This document shows positions 8,096 through 16,299 of a DNA stretch of 64,000 nt, piece after piece. A program made the position numbers and the translations under genes. The number at the start of each line of letters is the position of its first letter. Position 1 is the first letter of the stretch. Source of the DNA: SXNM01 sp964586155 (GTDB lineage Bacteria; Myxococcota_A; UBA9042); NCBI GenBank assembly GCA_964586155.1, contig CAZPHC010000002.1, positions 186,001-250,000 on the forward strand, written 5' to 3'. The notes under the pieces are model-generated. The model had not been told where the DNA came from. It saw nothing but the letters and a program-made list of their open reading frames with translations, and made no database searches.

Positions 8096-10045
8096 GTGTG
8101 CGGATTGGTCGGAGTGTTCCACAGCCGGGGTGACGCCGAGGTCCGCCGCGGCGACCTGCAGCGCGGCTGCGACGCCATCGCCCACCGCGGCCCCGACGAC
8201 AGCGGCATCGCCATCGACGGCCCGTGCGGCCTCGGCTTCCGCCGCCTGAGCATCCTCGATCTGCACATCGCCGGCCACCAGCCGATGACCTCGGCCGACG
8301 GCGCCTGGACCATCGTCTTCAACGGCGAGATCTACAACTTCCTGGAGCTGCGCCGCGAGCTCGTCGCCGACGGCCTGGTCCTGCGCAGCGAGTCGGACAC
8401 CGAGGTCCTGCTCGAGCTGCTCGCGCGCGACGGCGTCGCCTGCCTGCCGCGGCTCAACGGCATGTGGGCGTTCCTGGCCTGGCACGCGCCGACCCGGACG
8501 ATGTTCGCCTGCCGCGACCCCTGGGGCATCAAGCCGCTGTACCTGTGCGAAGCGCCGGACGGCGTCGTCTTCGCCAGCGAGATCAAGGCGATGATCGCCA
8601 TGGGCCTCGACCTGGGCCCGATCGACGGCGAGACGGCGCTGACCTTCCTCGCCGACCACGAGCTCGACGTCGACGAGCGCACCATGTGGCGCGGTGTGCG
8701 TTCGGTGCGCCCCGGCGAGCTGCTGCGCCTGCGTTCGGGCGAGCCCATCGCGCGCGGCGACGCGGGCGCCGACGTCGGCATGGTCGATCCGACGCTGCCG
8801 GTTCACGGCGTCGAGGTCGACGATCCGCTCTACGACGCGGCCTGCATCGAGTCGTTCCGCGAGGCCTTCATCAGCTCGGTGCGCCTGCGTATGCGCGCGG
8901 ACGTCGCGGCCGGCACCTGCCTGTCGGGCGGCCTCGACTCGACGTCGATCGCCTGCGCCACGGCGAGCTCGCTCGGCGCCGAGCGCTCGGCCGACATGCA
9001 GCACGCCTTCACCTTCCTGGCCAAGGAGTTCGACGAGAGCCGCTACATCGAGCCGGTCGTCGCCAAGATCGGCGCGCGCTGGCACGTCGCCAAGGCCGAG
9101 GACGACGTGCTGATCGAGGCGTTCCCGGCGTTCCGCCGCGCCCACGACCTGCCCGTCCACTCGTTGGCCGCATTTGCGGGCTTTTTGCTGATGCGGCTCG
9201 CGGCGCAGGCCGGCGTCCGCGTGCTGCTCAACGGCCAGGGCTCCGACGAGCTGCTCGCGGGCTATCCGTCGTCTCGGCTGCCATGGCTGCGCAGCCTCGT
9301 GCGCCAAGAGGGCGTCGCCGCCGCGCTCGAGCAAGCGGCGCTCGAAGCCGGCAGCCGCGCCGGCGGTCTGCAGCTGCTCGGCCAGGCGATCGCGGGTTTG
9401 GGCATGCGCGGCCTGCCGCCGGCGCTCGAGACGGCGGCGCGCACGGCGTTGCAGCGGCGGCATCACGCGGCGAGCAGCCCGATGTGGCGCGCCGACGGCC
9501 CGCTCGGCCAGCCGCCGCTGACGACCCGCCCCGCGTCGATGGACCTGCAGCGCCACCTCGACGCCAACCTGCGCCGCAGCCCGCTGCCGCTCTACCTGCG
9601 CGTCGAGGACATCAACTCGTCGGCGCTCTCGATCGAGGCGCGGCTGCCGTTCCTGGATCCCGTCCTGGTCGGCCTGGCGCGCCAGGCGCCGGCGCGGCTG
9701 CTGCGTCGCGACGGCCGCAACAAGTACCTGCTGCGCGCGATCCTGCCCGGCCTGGTGCCGCAGGTCGTCTGGCAACGGGCCGACAAGATGGGCTTCCCCG
9801 TGCCGCAGGGCCGCTGGCTGCGCGGCCCGCTGCGACCGCACCTCGACGAGATCCTCGACGCCGACGCGCTGGCCGCCCGCGGTTGGTACGACGTGCCCGC
9901 GGTGATCCGGGCCCGCGACGCCTTCCTCGCCGACGCGGGGCCGTCGATCCCGCCGCCGCTGCTGCGCGTCTTCCTGCTCGAGATGTGGGCCCGTGACCAC
10001 TTCGACCGTGCGGCGCAGGCGCTTGCCGGGGCCCGCTCGGCGTAG
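8096..10045 (+). CDS. asnB: Asparagine synthetase (glutamine-hydrolysing), AsnB-type
   Basis: 649 residues, converting aspartate, glutamine and ATP to asparagine. After Met, Cys2 (MCGLVGVF) is the class II amidotransferase nucleophile; HRGPDDSG, FNGEIYN and SESDTEVLL complete the glutaminase domain (to about 215). The synthetase domain carries the PPi loop LSGGLDSTSIA, then NGQGSDELLAGY and EARLPFLD. The start is GTG at 8096, because Cys must follow the initiator, with GGAGG upstream. Length fits amidotransferase-type synthetases of secondary metabolism and exopolysaccharide clusters as well as housekeeping AsnB, so the acceptor need not be free aspartate. The OmpA-domain gene begins 12 bases after its stop. 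Confidence 0.9.
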   Translation: MCGLVGVFHSRGDAEVRRGDLQRGCDAIAHRGPDDSGIAIDGPCGLGFRRLSILDLHIAGHQPMTSADGAWTIVFNGEIYNFLELRRELVADGLVLRSESDTEVLLELLARDGVACLPRLNGMWAFLAWHAPTRTMFACRDPWGIKPLYLCEAPDGVVFASEIKAMIAMGLDLGPIDGETALTFLADHELDVDERTMWRGVRSVRPGELLRLRSGEPIARGDAGADVGMVDPTLPVHGVEVDDPLYDAACIESFREAFISSVRLRMRADVAAGTCLSGGLDSTSIACATASSLGAERSADMQHAFTFLAKEFDESRYIEPVVAKIGARWHVAKAEDDVLIEAFPAFRRAHDLPVHSLAAFAGFLLMRLAAQAGVRVLLNGQGSDELLAGYPSSRLPWLRSLVRQEGVAAALEQAALEAGSRAGGLQLLGQAIAGLGMRGLPPALETAARTALQRRHHAASSPMWRADGPLGQPPLTTRPASMDLQRHLDANLRRSPLPLYLRVEDINSSALSIEARLPFLDPVLVGLARQAPARLLRRDGRNKYLLRAILPGLVPQVVWQRADKMGFPVPQGRWLRGPLRPHLDEILDADALAARGWYDVPAVIRARDAFLADAGPSIPPPLLRVFLLEMWARDHFDRAAQALAGARSA

Positions 10046-10056
10046 CACGCTGGGCC

Positions 10057-11592
10057 ATGGCCGAAGCACGACCGATCGAGGCCGCCGAGATCACATGGCT
10101 CCACGGCGCCTTTCGCTGCGCCATGGCCGGCGATCAGCGTGACGCGTGGGGCGGCAGCTCGCGGCTGCACGGTGTCCGCCTGCTCGATGCCCGGGTGACG
10201 CCGGTCGACGGCCTCGACGCCGCCAGCGCCGCCCGCGCGATCGCCGCCGCGGGTCGTGACGTGCTCGCCCTCGGCCACGTCGAACCGCTCTGGGTGCAGC
10301 TGCGCGACGCGACGACCTGGCTGCGGGTCGCTGTGCAGGACGCCGTCGTGATCGGGCCGTCGATCCGCCTCGCCCGCGATGACGGCGACCGCAGCCTGAC
10401 GATCGTCAGCGGCACGCTGGTCGGCCGGCTCGCGGCGCCCGAGACCAGCTTCGCCGGTGTCGGGGCCCGGGCCGCCAACATCGGCACCCAGGTCGGCAGC
10501 GTCGGGGCGACAGAGGCCGTGATCGCGGCCCACGCCCTGCCGGTCCAGGCCGGCGGCATCGCCTGGGCCGACGCCCAGGTCGGCAGCGACGCGCCGCCTG
10601 GATGCGCCTCGATCGCGCTCGGCGCGGCGTTGGTTCCGATGGGCTGCCTCGCCACGCCGCTCGCCGTGGCCGGCTTCGGCGCCGCGCTCTGGGGCGCGCT
10701 CGGATGGGGCCTGGCGTTGGCGGGTGCCGGCGTCGGCCTGGCGCTGCTGCTGCTGCCCCTGGCCGCCCGACGATGGGGCCTCGTCGCCGCCGGCCGTGGC
10801 GGCTGGGCGCTGACGGCGCTGGCCTGGCTGCTGGCGCTGCTCGCCGTCCTGCCGGGCGCGCTGGCGTGGCTGCGCGGCGACTGCGACCCGAGCGGCGCGC
10901 TGACGTGGCTGGCGCTCGCCCTGGCCGTCGTCTTCGGCGCGACGAGCGCGGCGCGGGCGACGCGGCCGGTGCTCCTGGGCCTTTCGCTGCTCGCGCTGGC
11001 GCTGCACGGCTACGCCCACACCGGCTGCGTCGACGGGCCGATGGCTGCGGCGCAGCAGTGGTCGCTGGACGAGACCGCCCACGACGCCGACGCCGAGCGC
11101 GCGGCGAAGCTGCAGTCCGGCGGTGGCGGGCGGATCTCCCTCGACCAGGCGCTGGCGATGAACTGGCCGCCGACCGCGCTCTGCGGCCGGACGGTGCACC
11201 TCTCCGACGAGTTGCTCTTCGCCCGGAACGAGGCCCAGTTGGCGCGCGGCGCCGCGCCGCATCTGCGCAAGCTGGCCGCGCTGCTGCGCCGCCATCCCGA
11301 GGCCTCGCTGCGCCTGCTGGGCCACGCTGACGGCGTCGGCGATGCCGCCGCCAACGTCGCGCTCTCGCTGCGGCGGGCGTCTGCCGTCCGCGCGTGGCTG
11401 ATCCACCGCGGCGCGATCGCCGCCGGGAGGGTCGAAGCCGTCGGCATCGGCGCGACGCAGCCCCTGGTGACGCCGCGCAGCCCCGACGACGAGGACAGCC
11501 ATCGCCTGAACCGCCGGGTCGAGGCCATGCTGCGCTGTGGCGCGTCTGCCGCCCCGGCCCCCGAGGCCGCGACCGCCACGGAGGCGCCATGA
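10057..11592 (+). CDS. Multi-pass membrane protein with C-terminal OmpA-like domain
   Basis: 511 residues. The first 180 form a soluble region without a family I recognise. About four hydrophobic segments follow (roughly 200-240, 248-272, 281-297, 304-320). Residues 376-493 are an OmpA C-terminal peptidoglycan-binding-like domain (LFARNEAQLARGAAPHLRKLA, LGHADGVGDAAANVALSLRRA, NRRVEAML). The combination suggests an inner-membrane protein that reaches into the periplasm and touches the cell wall (inference). It heads a run of four genes joined by 4-base overlaps. No Shine-Dalgarno is visible before the ATG; TTGCCG-17-CACGCT upstream would place transcription start almost at the ATG. Confidence 0.75.
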   Translation: MAEARPIEAAEITWLHGAFRCAMAGDQRDAWGGSSRLHGVRLLDARVTPVDGLDAASAARAIAAAGRDVLALGHVEPLWVQLRDATTWLRVAVQDAVVIGPSIRLARDDGDRSLTIVSGTLVGRLAAPETSFAGVGARAANIGTQVGSVGATEAVIAAHALPVQAGGIAWADAQVGSDAPPGCASIALGAALVPMGCLATPLAVAGFGAALWGALGWGLALAGAGVGLALLLLPLAARRWGLVAAGRGGWALTALAWLLALLAVLPGALAWLRGDCDPSGALTWLALALAVVFGATSAARATRPVLLGLSLLALALHGYAHTGCVDGPMAAAQQWSLDETAHDADAERAAKLQSGGGGRISLDQALAMNWPPTALCGRTVHLSDELLFARNEAQLARGAAPHLRKLAALLRRHPEASLRLLGHADGVGDAAANVALSLRRASAVRAWLIHRGAIAAGRVEAVGIGATQPLVTPRSPDDEDSHRLNRRVEAMLRCGASAAPAPEAATATEAP

Positions 11593-12023
11593 ACGGTGCG
11601 TGGACGCGGCTGCGTCGGGCATGGCGTCGCTTCTGGCAGCGGGCCCGGCCGCATGGCGTGGCGCTGCCACCGCCGCCGCGTGTCTCGGTGGATCCCGCCG
11701 TCGGCCCGGACGCTGCGGCCTCGTGGCTGCGCGAGGCCCTGGAGCCGGCCGGCCAACTTGCGGCGCAGCGCCGGAGCCAGCTGGGCCGGACGCTGGCACC
11801 CGCCGCGCGGCCCGGTCCGTGTCCGCCAGCACCGGATCGGGCGGCTCCCACGGCTGCGGCCGGGCGCGACGACGCGTTGCGCCGGCTGGCAGCGAGCGTC
11901 CCCGGCCCGCGGACCGCGCCGACGATCACGGCCCTGCGCGCACTGACGCCGCGCTGGACCCCACCAACACGCGAGGATTGGCAGCGCGTACGCCGAGAGC
12001 GCGCGCAGCAGGAGCGACGATGA
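11589..12023 (+). CDS. Small Arg/Pro-rich protein of the DUF4407 cluster
   Basis: 144 residues, starting inside the previous gene (ATGA overlap) and ending inside the next (ATGA overlap), so translation is probably coupled. The composition is Arg-, Ala- and Pro-rich, with a basic amphipathic N-terminus (RLRRAWRRFWQRAR) and a predicted helical C-terminus (WTPPTREDWQRVRRERAQQ). There is no signal peptide and no family I recognise. Its position between two membrane proteins suggests a cytosolic partner. Confidence 0.6.
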   Translation: MNGAWTRLRRAWRRFWQRARPHGVALPPPPRVSVDPAVGPDAAASWLREALEPAGQLAAQRRSQLGRTLAPAARPGPCPPAPDRAAPTAAAGRDDALRRLAASVPGPRTAPTITALRALTPRWTPPTREDWQRVRRERAQQERR

Positions 12024-13420
12024 GCACGTTGGACCCCAAGCAGGGCTTCGCGGACGGCGACGACGCGACGGCGCAGGACGATCCGTTGTTGGCGCATGAC
12101 CCGTACGTCTACGGCACCCTGGCCGACGTTGGCTGGTGGACCCGCCTGCTCTGGTACGCCTGCGGCGCCGACGCGCAGCTGCTCGCGCGCTGCCCCTCGT
12201 CGGATCGCGTGAAGTTCCAGGGCCTCGGCGGCGTCGTCTTCGCCACGGCGGTGCTCGCCTTCGTCTCGGGCAGCTACGCCTTCTACGTCGTCTTTGGCCC
12301 CAAGGGTGGCACGGCCCTGGTCGATCAGGCGGTCGACCCGCAGGCGCTCGGCCTGGCGATGGGTTTTGGCCTGCTGTGGTCGCTGATCATCTTCAACATC
12401 GACCGCTTCATCGTCGCGAGCACGGGCAAGGGCGACGGCACCGAGCGCATCACCCTCTCGGAGCTCTTCGGCGCGCTGCCGCGCATCGCGATGGCCGTGA
12501 TCATCGGCATCGCGCTGTCGGCGCCGCTCGAGATCCGCATCCTCGAGACCGAGATCGACACCGAGCTCGCCAGCCGGCAGAAGGCCGAGCGCCAGCGGCT
12601 CGACAAGAGCACCGACGCCCGCACCGAGCGCGACAAGGCCGAGCTGACCGAGCGCATCGACAAGGCGCGGACGCGCCTCGACGCTCGGGTGCAAGAGTAC
12701 GAGAAGCGTCGGCAGGAGATCCTCGCCCAGCGCCACCTGCTCGAGCTCGAGGCGGAGGGCGCGACGGGGTCGGGCAAGCCCGGGCGCGGCCCGGCCTGGC
12801 GCGACAAGAAGGAGAACCTCGACCGCCTCGAGACCGAACTGGAAGGCTGGAAGACGCAGACCGCCGAGCAAGACGAGCCCGTCCGCGCCGACATCACGCG
12901 CTGGCGCCAGCAGCTCGACGCCATCGCCAAGGAGGTCCAGTCCGAGAAGGACGACAATGCCAAGGCCGCGGCCAAGATGGACGGCCTGATGATGCGCATC
13001 CACATCTCGCACGAGATCGGCGGCGCCGTGCCTTGGGTCATCATGCTGCTGCTGCTGAGCATCGAGGTCGGGCCGATCTTCTTCAAGATGATGCTGATCG
13101 AGGGCGCCTACGACGCCCTGCTCGAGAACCAGAAGCGCCTGGCGGCGGCGCGCTTTGGCGTCGAGCCCAAGCGGGTCGAGTTCATCGGCGACAAGAAGAT
13201 CGTCATCGAGCCGGTCTACCACGCGGCCGACACCGTGGCCGAGTCGCGGCGGCAGCGGCGCGAGCACGAGGTCGCGCTGATCCGCGCGGTGCACCAGGCG
13301 TGGCGCGACCGCGTCGAGGCCGAGATCGCGGTCCATCCCGAGCGCTACGTCGCCGATCCGGCCGCGTTCCCGGCGGCGGCCGAACCTGCCGCCTCCGACG
13401 CCGCGCGGAGCGAAGCGTGA
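12020..13420 (+). CDS. DUF4407-domain membrane protein
   Basis: 466 residues with the DUF4407 layout: membrane segments at about 68-92, 110-128 and 153-172, a long charged coiled coil (175-320), and a last membrane segment at 336-357. Family hallmarks seen include IIFNIDRFIVAS after the second segment and a proline-bearing APLEIRILETEID before the coil. The coil would lie between membrane segments three and four. The function of DUF4407 is not established. GTG of the next gene overlaps its stop (GTGA). Neighbours suggest a membrane complex with the OmpA-domain protein. Confidence 0.85.
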   Translation: MSTLDPKQGFADGDDATAQDDPLLAHDPYVYGTLADVGWWTRLLWYACGADAQLLARCPSSDRVKFQGLGGVVFATAVLAFVSGSYAFYVVFGPKGGTALVDQAVDPQALGLAMGFGLLWSLIIFNIDRFIVASTGKGDGTERITLSELFGALPRIAMAVIIGIALSAPLEIRILETEIDTELASRQKAERQRLDKSTDARTERDKAELTERIDKARTRLDARVQEYEKRRQEILAQRHLLELEAEGATGSGKPGRGPAWRDKKENLDRLETELEGWKTQTAEQDEPVRADITRWRQQLDAIAKEVQSEKDDNAKAAAKMDGLMMRIHISHEIGGAVPWVIMLLLLSIEVGPIFFKMMLIEGAYDALLENQKRLAAARFGVEPKRVEFIGDKKIVIEPVYHAADTVAESRRQRREHEVALIRAVHQAWRDRVEAEIAVHPERYVADPAAFPAAAEPAASDAARSEA

Positions 13421-14274
13421 GCTGGCAGGGGCTGGCCACCTGGGCCGGCTACGAGTCGGGTCTGGTCGAGGCGCTCGCCCCGGGCGCGCAGCGCCGCCTG
13501 GGGCTGATCGGCCTGACGACGCCCGCCGCCGCCCTCGTCGTCGGCTTCGGCGCGCGGCGCTGGCTGCTCGACGCAGGGGCAGGGGCGCCGGCGGCGCTGG
13601 TCGCGCTGGTCGCCGTCGCCGTGCTGGCGGCCTGGACGACGCGCCTGCTCGTGGCCGGCGGTGGTCTGCCGGCGCGTGACGCCCCGCCAGCGGAGCTGCC
13701 ACCGTCCGCCGCCACGGCCACGCCGCCGGCCGCGCTCCACTATCGCCCGGCGTGGCTGGCGCCGTTGTGGCAGCTCGGCTCGGCCGCGATCTGGACACTG
13801 CCTCTGGCCGCGCACGCCAGCGTCGAGCTGCGGCTCGAGCCATCGTCGTGGCCGCGCGGCGTCGCCGGTTGGCTGCTCGCCGCCCGTGCTGACGCGTCCT
13901 CGCTCGGCGCTTGGGTCGTGGCCTTCGCGTTGGCCGGCGCCGCTCCGGCGCTCCTGGCCCTGATCGCGCGCTCTGCCCGCATGGCGCACGCTCAGGCCCG
14001 CGCGGCCCGTGATCGTGCCTGGATCGTCGCGTGGCACCACGATCACCGCCGTGGCGTCGCGCTCGCGCTGCGTCGCGCCGGCGTGCGCGTCGACGCCTTG
14101 CCGCCGGACGCCACGCTCGACCCACCGTTCGCGACGCGCCCCGTGCCCGCGCCCTGGCAGCAGGGGCAGGCCGTCGAGGTGGCGCATCTGCGCTGGCTCC
14201 TGGCCCGCCAGCAGGCGCGTCGCTCGGCCGGGCACGACGCCTCTGGCCTCGACGGCTCCGCGCCGGGACCCTGA
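13417..14274 (+). CDS. Hypothetical membrane protein of the DUF4407 cluster
   Basis: 285 residues from a GTG overlapping the DUF4407 stop. Hydrophobic stretches lie at about 26-45, 52-72, 115-130 and 165-185, with a cytosolic-looking Arg/His-rich C-terminus (WIVAWHHDHRRGVALALRRAG). I do not recognise the family. The tight overlap implies co-translation, probably as a partner of the coiled-coil membrane protein. Confidence 0.7.
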   Translation: MSWQGLATWAGYESGLVEALAPGAQRRLGLIGLTTPAAALVVGFGARRWLLDAGAGAPAALVALVAVAVLAAWTTRLLVAGGGLPARDAPPAELPPSAATATPPAALHYRPAWLAPLWQLGSAAIWTLPLAAHASVELRLEPSSWPRGVAGWLLAARADASSLGAWVVAFALAGAAPALLALIARSARMAHAQARAARDRAWIVAWHHDHRRGVALALRRAGVRVDALPPDATLDPPFATRPVPAPWQQGQAVEVAHLRWLLARQQARRSAGHDASGLDGSAPGP

Positions 14275-14314
14275 CGCGGGTTGCGCAGGACGGTCGCCGT
14301 GGCACCATCGGCCC

Positions 14315-14863
14315 ATGGCCCAGACGCGCACCAACCCTGACCCCGCCGCCGCCGCCGCCCCGTCGCGCCCAGCGCCGACCAAGGCCGCGATCCTGGCCGA
14401 GCTGCGTGCCCAGCTCGCCTCGCGCCTCGCGATCTCGCAGCAGGCGGCCGCAGACGCCTTCGCCGGCGCGACCCACGAAGAAGCGCGGGCCGAGAACAAA
14501 TACGACACGCGGGCCCTCGAGCAGAGCTACCTGAGCGCCGGCCAGAACGCCCGGATCGCCGCGCTGCGCGACCTGATCGCCGCCGTGCACTTCTATGTGC
14601 CGCCGCCCGGCGTGCCCGAGCGCGTCGGCCTCGGCGCGCTGGTCGGCGTCGAGGTCGAGCGCGGCGAGCAGGTGCTGCACCGCTGGCTGTTGCTGCTGCC
14701 GTTCCAGGTCGGCGAGACGCTGCAGGTCGATGGGCACGAGGTCTTCGCCACCGACGTGCACGCGCCGATGGCCCTGGCCCTGCTCGGCCGCGAGGAGGGC
14801 GACTGCGTGCCCTTCCCGGGCGATCGCGTGCCGCGCACGTTGACCGTGGTGTCGCTCGCGTGA
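14315..14863 (+). CDS. GreA/GreB-like C-terminal domain protein
   Basis: 182 residues: a helical N-terminal half (about 25-95), then a GreA/GreB C-terminal-type beta domain (VGLGALVGVEVERGEQ, HRWLLLLPF, VFATDVHAPMALALLGREEGD). Authentic GreA carries two acidic residues at the coiled-coil tip that stimulate RNA polymerase cleavage. Here the helical part has EEARAENKYDTRALEQ, which looks unlike a GreA tip and more like the start of 3-oxoacyl-ACP-synthase-linked Gre-like proteins. It may bind RNA polymerase without cleavage activity. No Shine-Dalgarno is visible; TTGCGC-16-CACCAT just upstream would give a leaderless mRNA. The next gene overlaps its stop (GTGA). Confidence 0.7.
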   Translation: MAQTRTNPDPAAAAAPSRPAPTKAAILAELRAQLASRLAISQQAAADAFAGATHEEARAENKYDTRALEQSYLSAGQNARIAALRDLIAAVHFYVPPPGVPERVGLGALVGVEVERGEQVLHRWLLLLPFQVGETLQVDGHEVFATDVHAPMALALLGREEGDCVPFPGDRVPRTLTVVSLA

Positions 14864-16257
14864 GCCGCCCCGACCAGCCCTTCGAGCCGCTGGACAAGGC
14901 CTGCCTGGCGTCGTCGAGCCGCGCCCACGGGCTGTCGAACGCGCCGACCTGGGAGCTGACGCTGGACGGCCAGCCGGACTGGTTACATATCCAGTTGGCG
15001 TGGTCGTGGTTGATGAATATCTATCCGTGGTGCCTCGCGATCGCCGCGCCATCCGGCGCTGATGGTGGTCGATCGAAGACATGGAACTGGAGATGGATCC
15101 AGTCGACTGGCGATGAGCTAGCGATATCGCAATTGCGAAACGTCGATCTCAGGGCTGCCTCCGCGGCCGAGATCGACGCCCACGGCGACGCCATCCGCGA
15201 TCGGTTCCTGGACCTGGAGCGCGAGCCCGGCGCCCGCCTCGACGTCGCGTGGCTGCCAGGGGGCAAGAGCCGCTTCTGGTTCCAGCAGCACCACGGCCTC
15301 GCCGACGGCCGCGCGTTCATCGAACTGCTCGACCGGTTCGCCGCGCTGCTCGACCTCGCGGCCGCCGGCGGACGCCCCGACGACGACGCGCTCGCGCCGT
15401 CACCGCGCCGCGGCGAACTCGACGCCACCGGCCTTGGCCCGTGGCAGCGCCGCCGCCTGGCCCTGCGCGGCCTGTGGATCTACGTCCGCGGCCTGCTGCG
15501 CAGCCTGCGACGCGCGCCGACCGCGCTGCGGCAGAACCGCAGCCTCGACTACTCCGGGCGCAATCGCAGCCTGCACCGTGTCCTGCGCGGCGAGCGCGAG
15601 GCCGCGCTGCGCGCCACGGCGGCCCGCCACGGCTGGAACCTGCACGCGGCGCTGCTGGCGGCCTGGGTGCTGGCCAACCTGCGTTGGAACGCCGAGGCGG
15701 GCGTCACGTGCGAGCGCCTGGTGCTCAGCTCCATCGTCGAGCTGCGGCCCCGTGACGGCGGCTTTCGCTCCTTCGCCAACCACCTCGGCTGGGCGCTGCC
15801 GGAGCTCGACGTCGCCCGGCTCGGCGCGCTCGACGGCGACGTGGGCCGCGCCGCGGTCTGCCGGGCGCTGCACACCGAGCTGCGCCGCCAGACCGACCGC
15901 CGAGAGCCCCTGGCGCGCAGCCTCTTCGAGCGTGCGCCGCTGCTGGCGCTGCCGTTGGCGGGGCTGCGCGCCGCGGTCTGCGCGCCGAAGCAGGTCGTCG
16001 TCCAGCTCAACGTCAGCAACGTGCTGGCGATCCCGATCCCCGCCTTCGAGGGGCGGGGCTTCCGCTGCGAGGCGGTGCGCGTCACGACGCCCGTGGCGCC
16101 GCGCTACGGCGTGCTGCTGACGGCGACGCGCCATCGCGACGTAGCGACCCTGAACCTGAACTTCAAGGACTCGGTCGTCGCCGAGGACCAGGCGGCGCGT
16201 CTGGCCAATCTGCTGGAGCAGGAGCTCGACGCGCTCGCGGCGCTTGCGATCGGCTGA
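14860..16257 (+). CDS. CoA-dependent acyltransferase-superfamily protein (HHxxxDG)
   Basis: 465 residues with HHGLADG (144-150), the catalytic HHxxxDG motif of condensation domains, wax-ester synthase/DGAT and related acyltransferases. A later segment (VVVQLNVSNVLAIPIPAF) fits the second half of this two-lobed fold. It would transfer an acyl group from a CoA or carrier to an alcohol or amine; both substrates are unknown. The GTG start overlaps the GreA-like stop. Residues about 41-95 are Trp-rich and coded with A+T-richer, otherwise rare codons (nt 14985-15140), unlike the rest of the gene. Confidence 0.7.
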   Translation: MSRPDQPFEPLDKACLASSSRAHGLSNAPTWELTLDGQPDWLHIQLAWSWLMNIYPWCLAIAAPSGADGGRSKTWNWRWIQSTGDELAISQLRNVDLRAASAAEIDAHGDAIRDRFLDLEREPGARLDVAWLPGGKSRFWFQQHHGLADGRAFIELLDRFAALLDLAAAGGRPDDDALAPSPRRGELDATGLGPWQRRRLALRGLWIYVRGLLRSLRRAPTALRQNRSLDYSGRNRSLHRVLRGEREAALRATAARHGWNLHAALLAAWVLANLRWNAEAGVTCERLVLSSIVELRPRDGGFRSFANHLGWALPELDVARLGALDGDVGRAAVCRALHTELRRQTDRREPLARSLFERAPLLALPLAGLRAAVCAPKQVVVQLNVSNVLAIPIPAFEGRGFRCEAVRVTTPVAPRYGVLLTATRHRDVATLNLNFKDSVVAEDQAARLANLLEQELDALAALAIG

Positions 16258-16299
16258 GCCTCGGGCGCGGGCCCCGTCCGGCCAGACGCCGTGCGCGGG

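Noticed and set aside
10406..15082. A minus-strand open frame of about 1558 codons opposite the OmpA/DUF4407/acyltransferase genes
   Set aside because: Translation is Arg/Pro/Ala-rich low complexity with no domain, while the plus strand has recognised families and overlapping starts. It is an antisense frame kept open by high G+C.
8096..16257. asnB through the HHxxxDG acyltransferase as a natural-product (NRPS) cluster
   Set aside because: The two end genes could fit, but there is no adenylation or carrier-protein domain, and the genes between encode membrane and Gre-like proteins.
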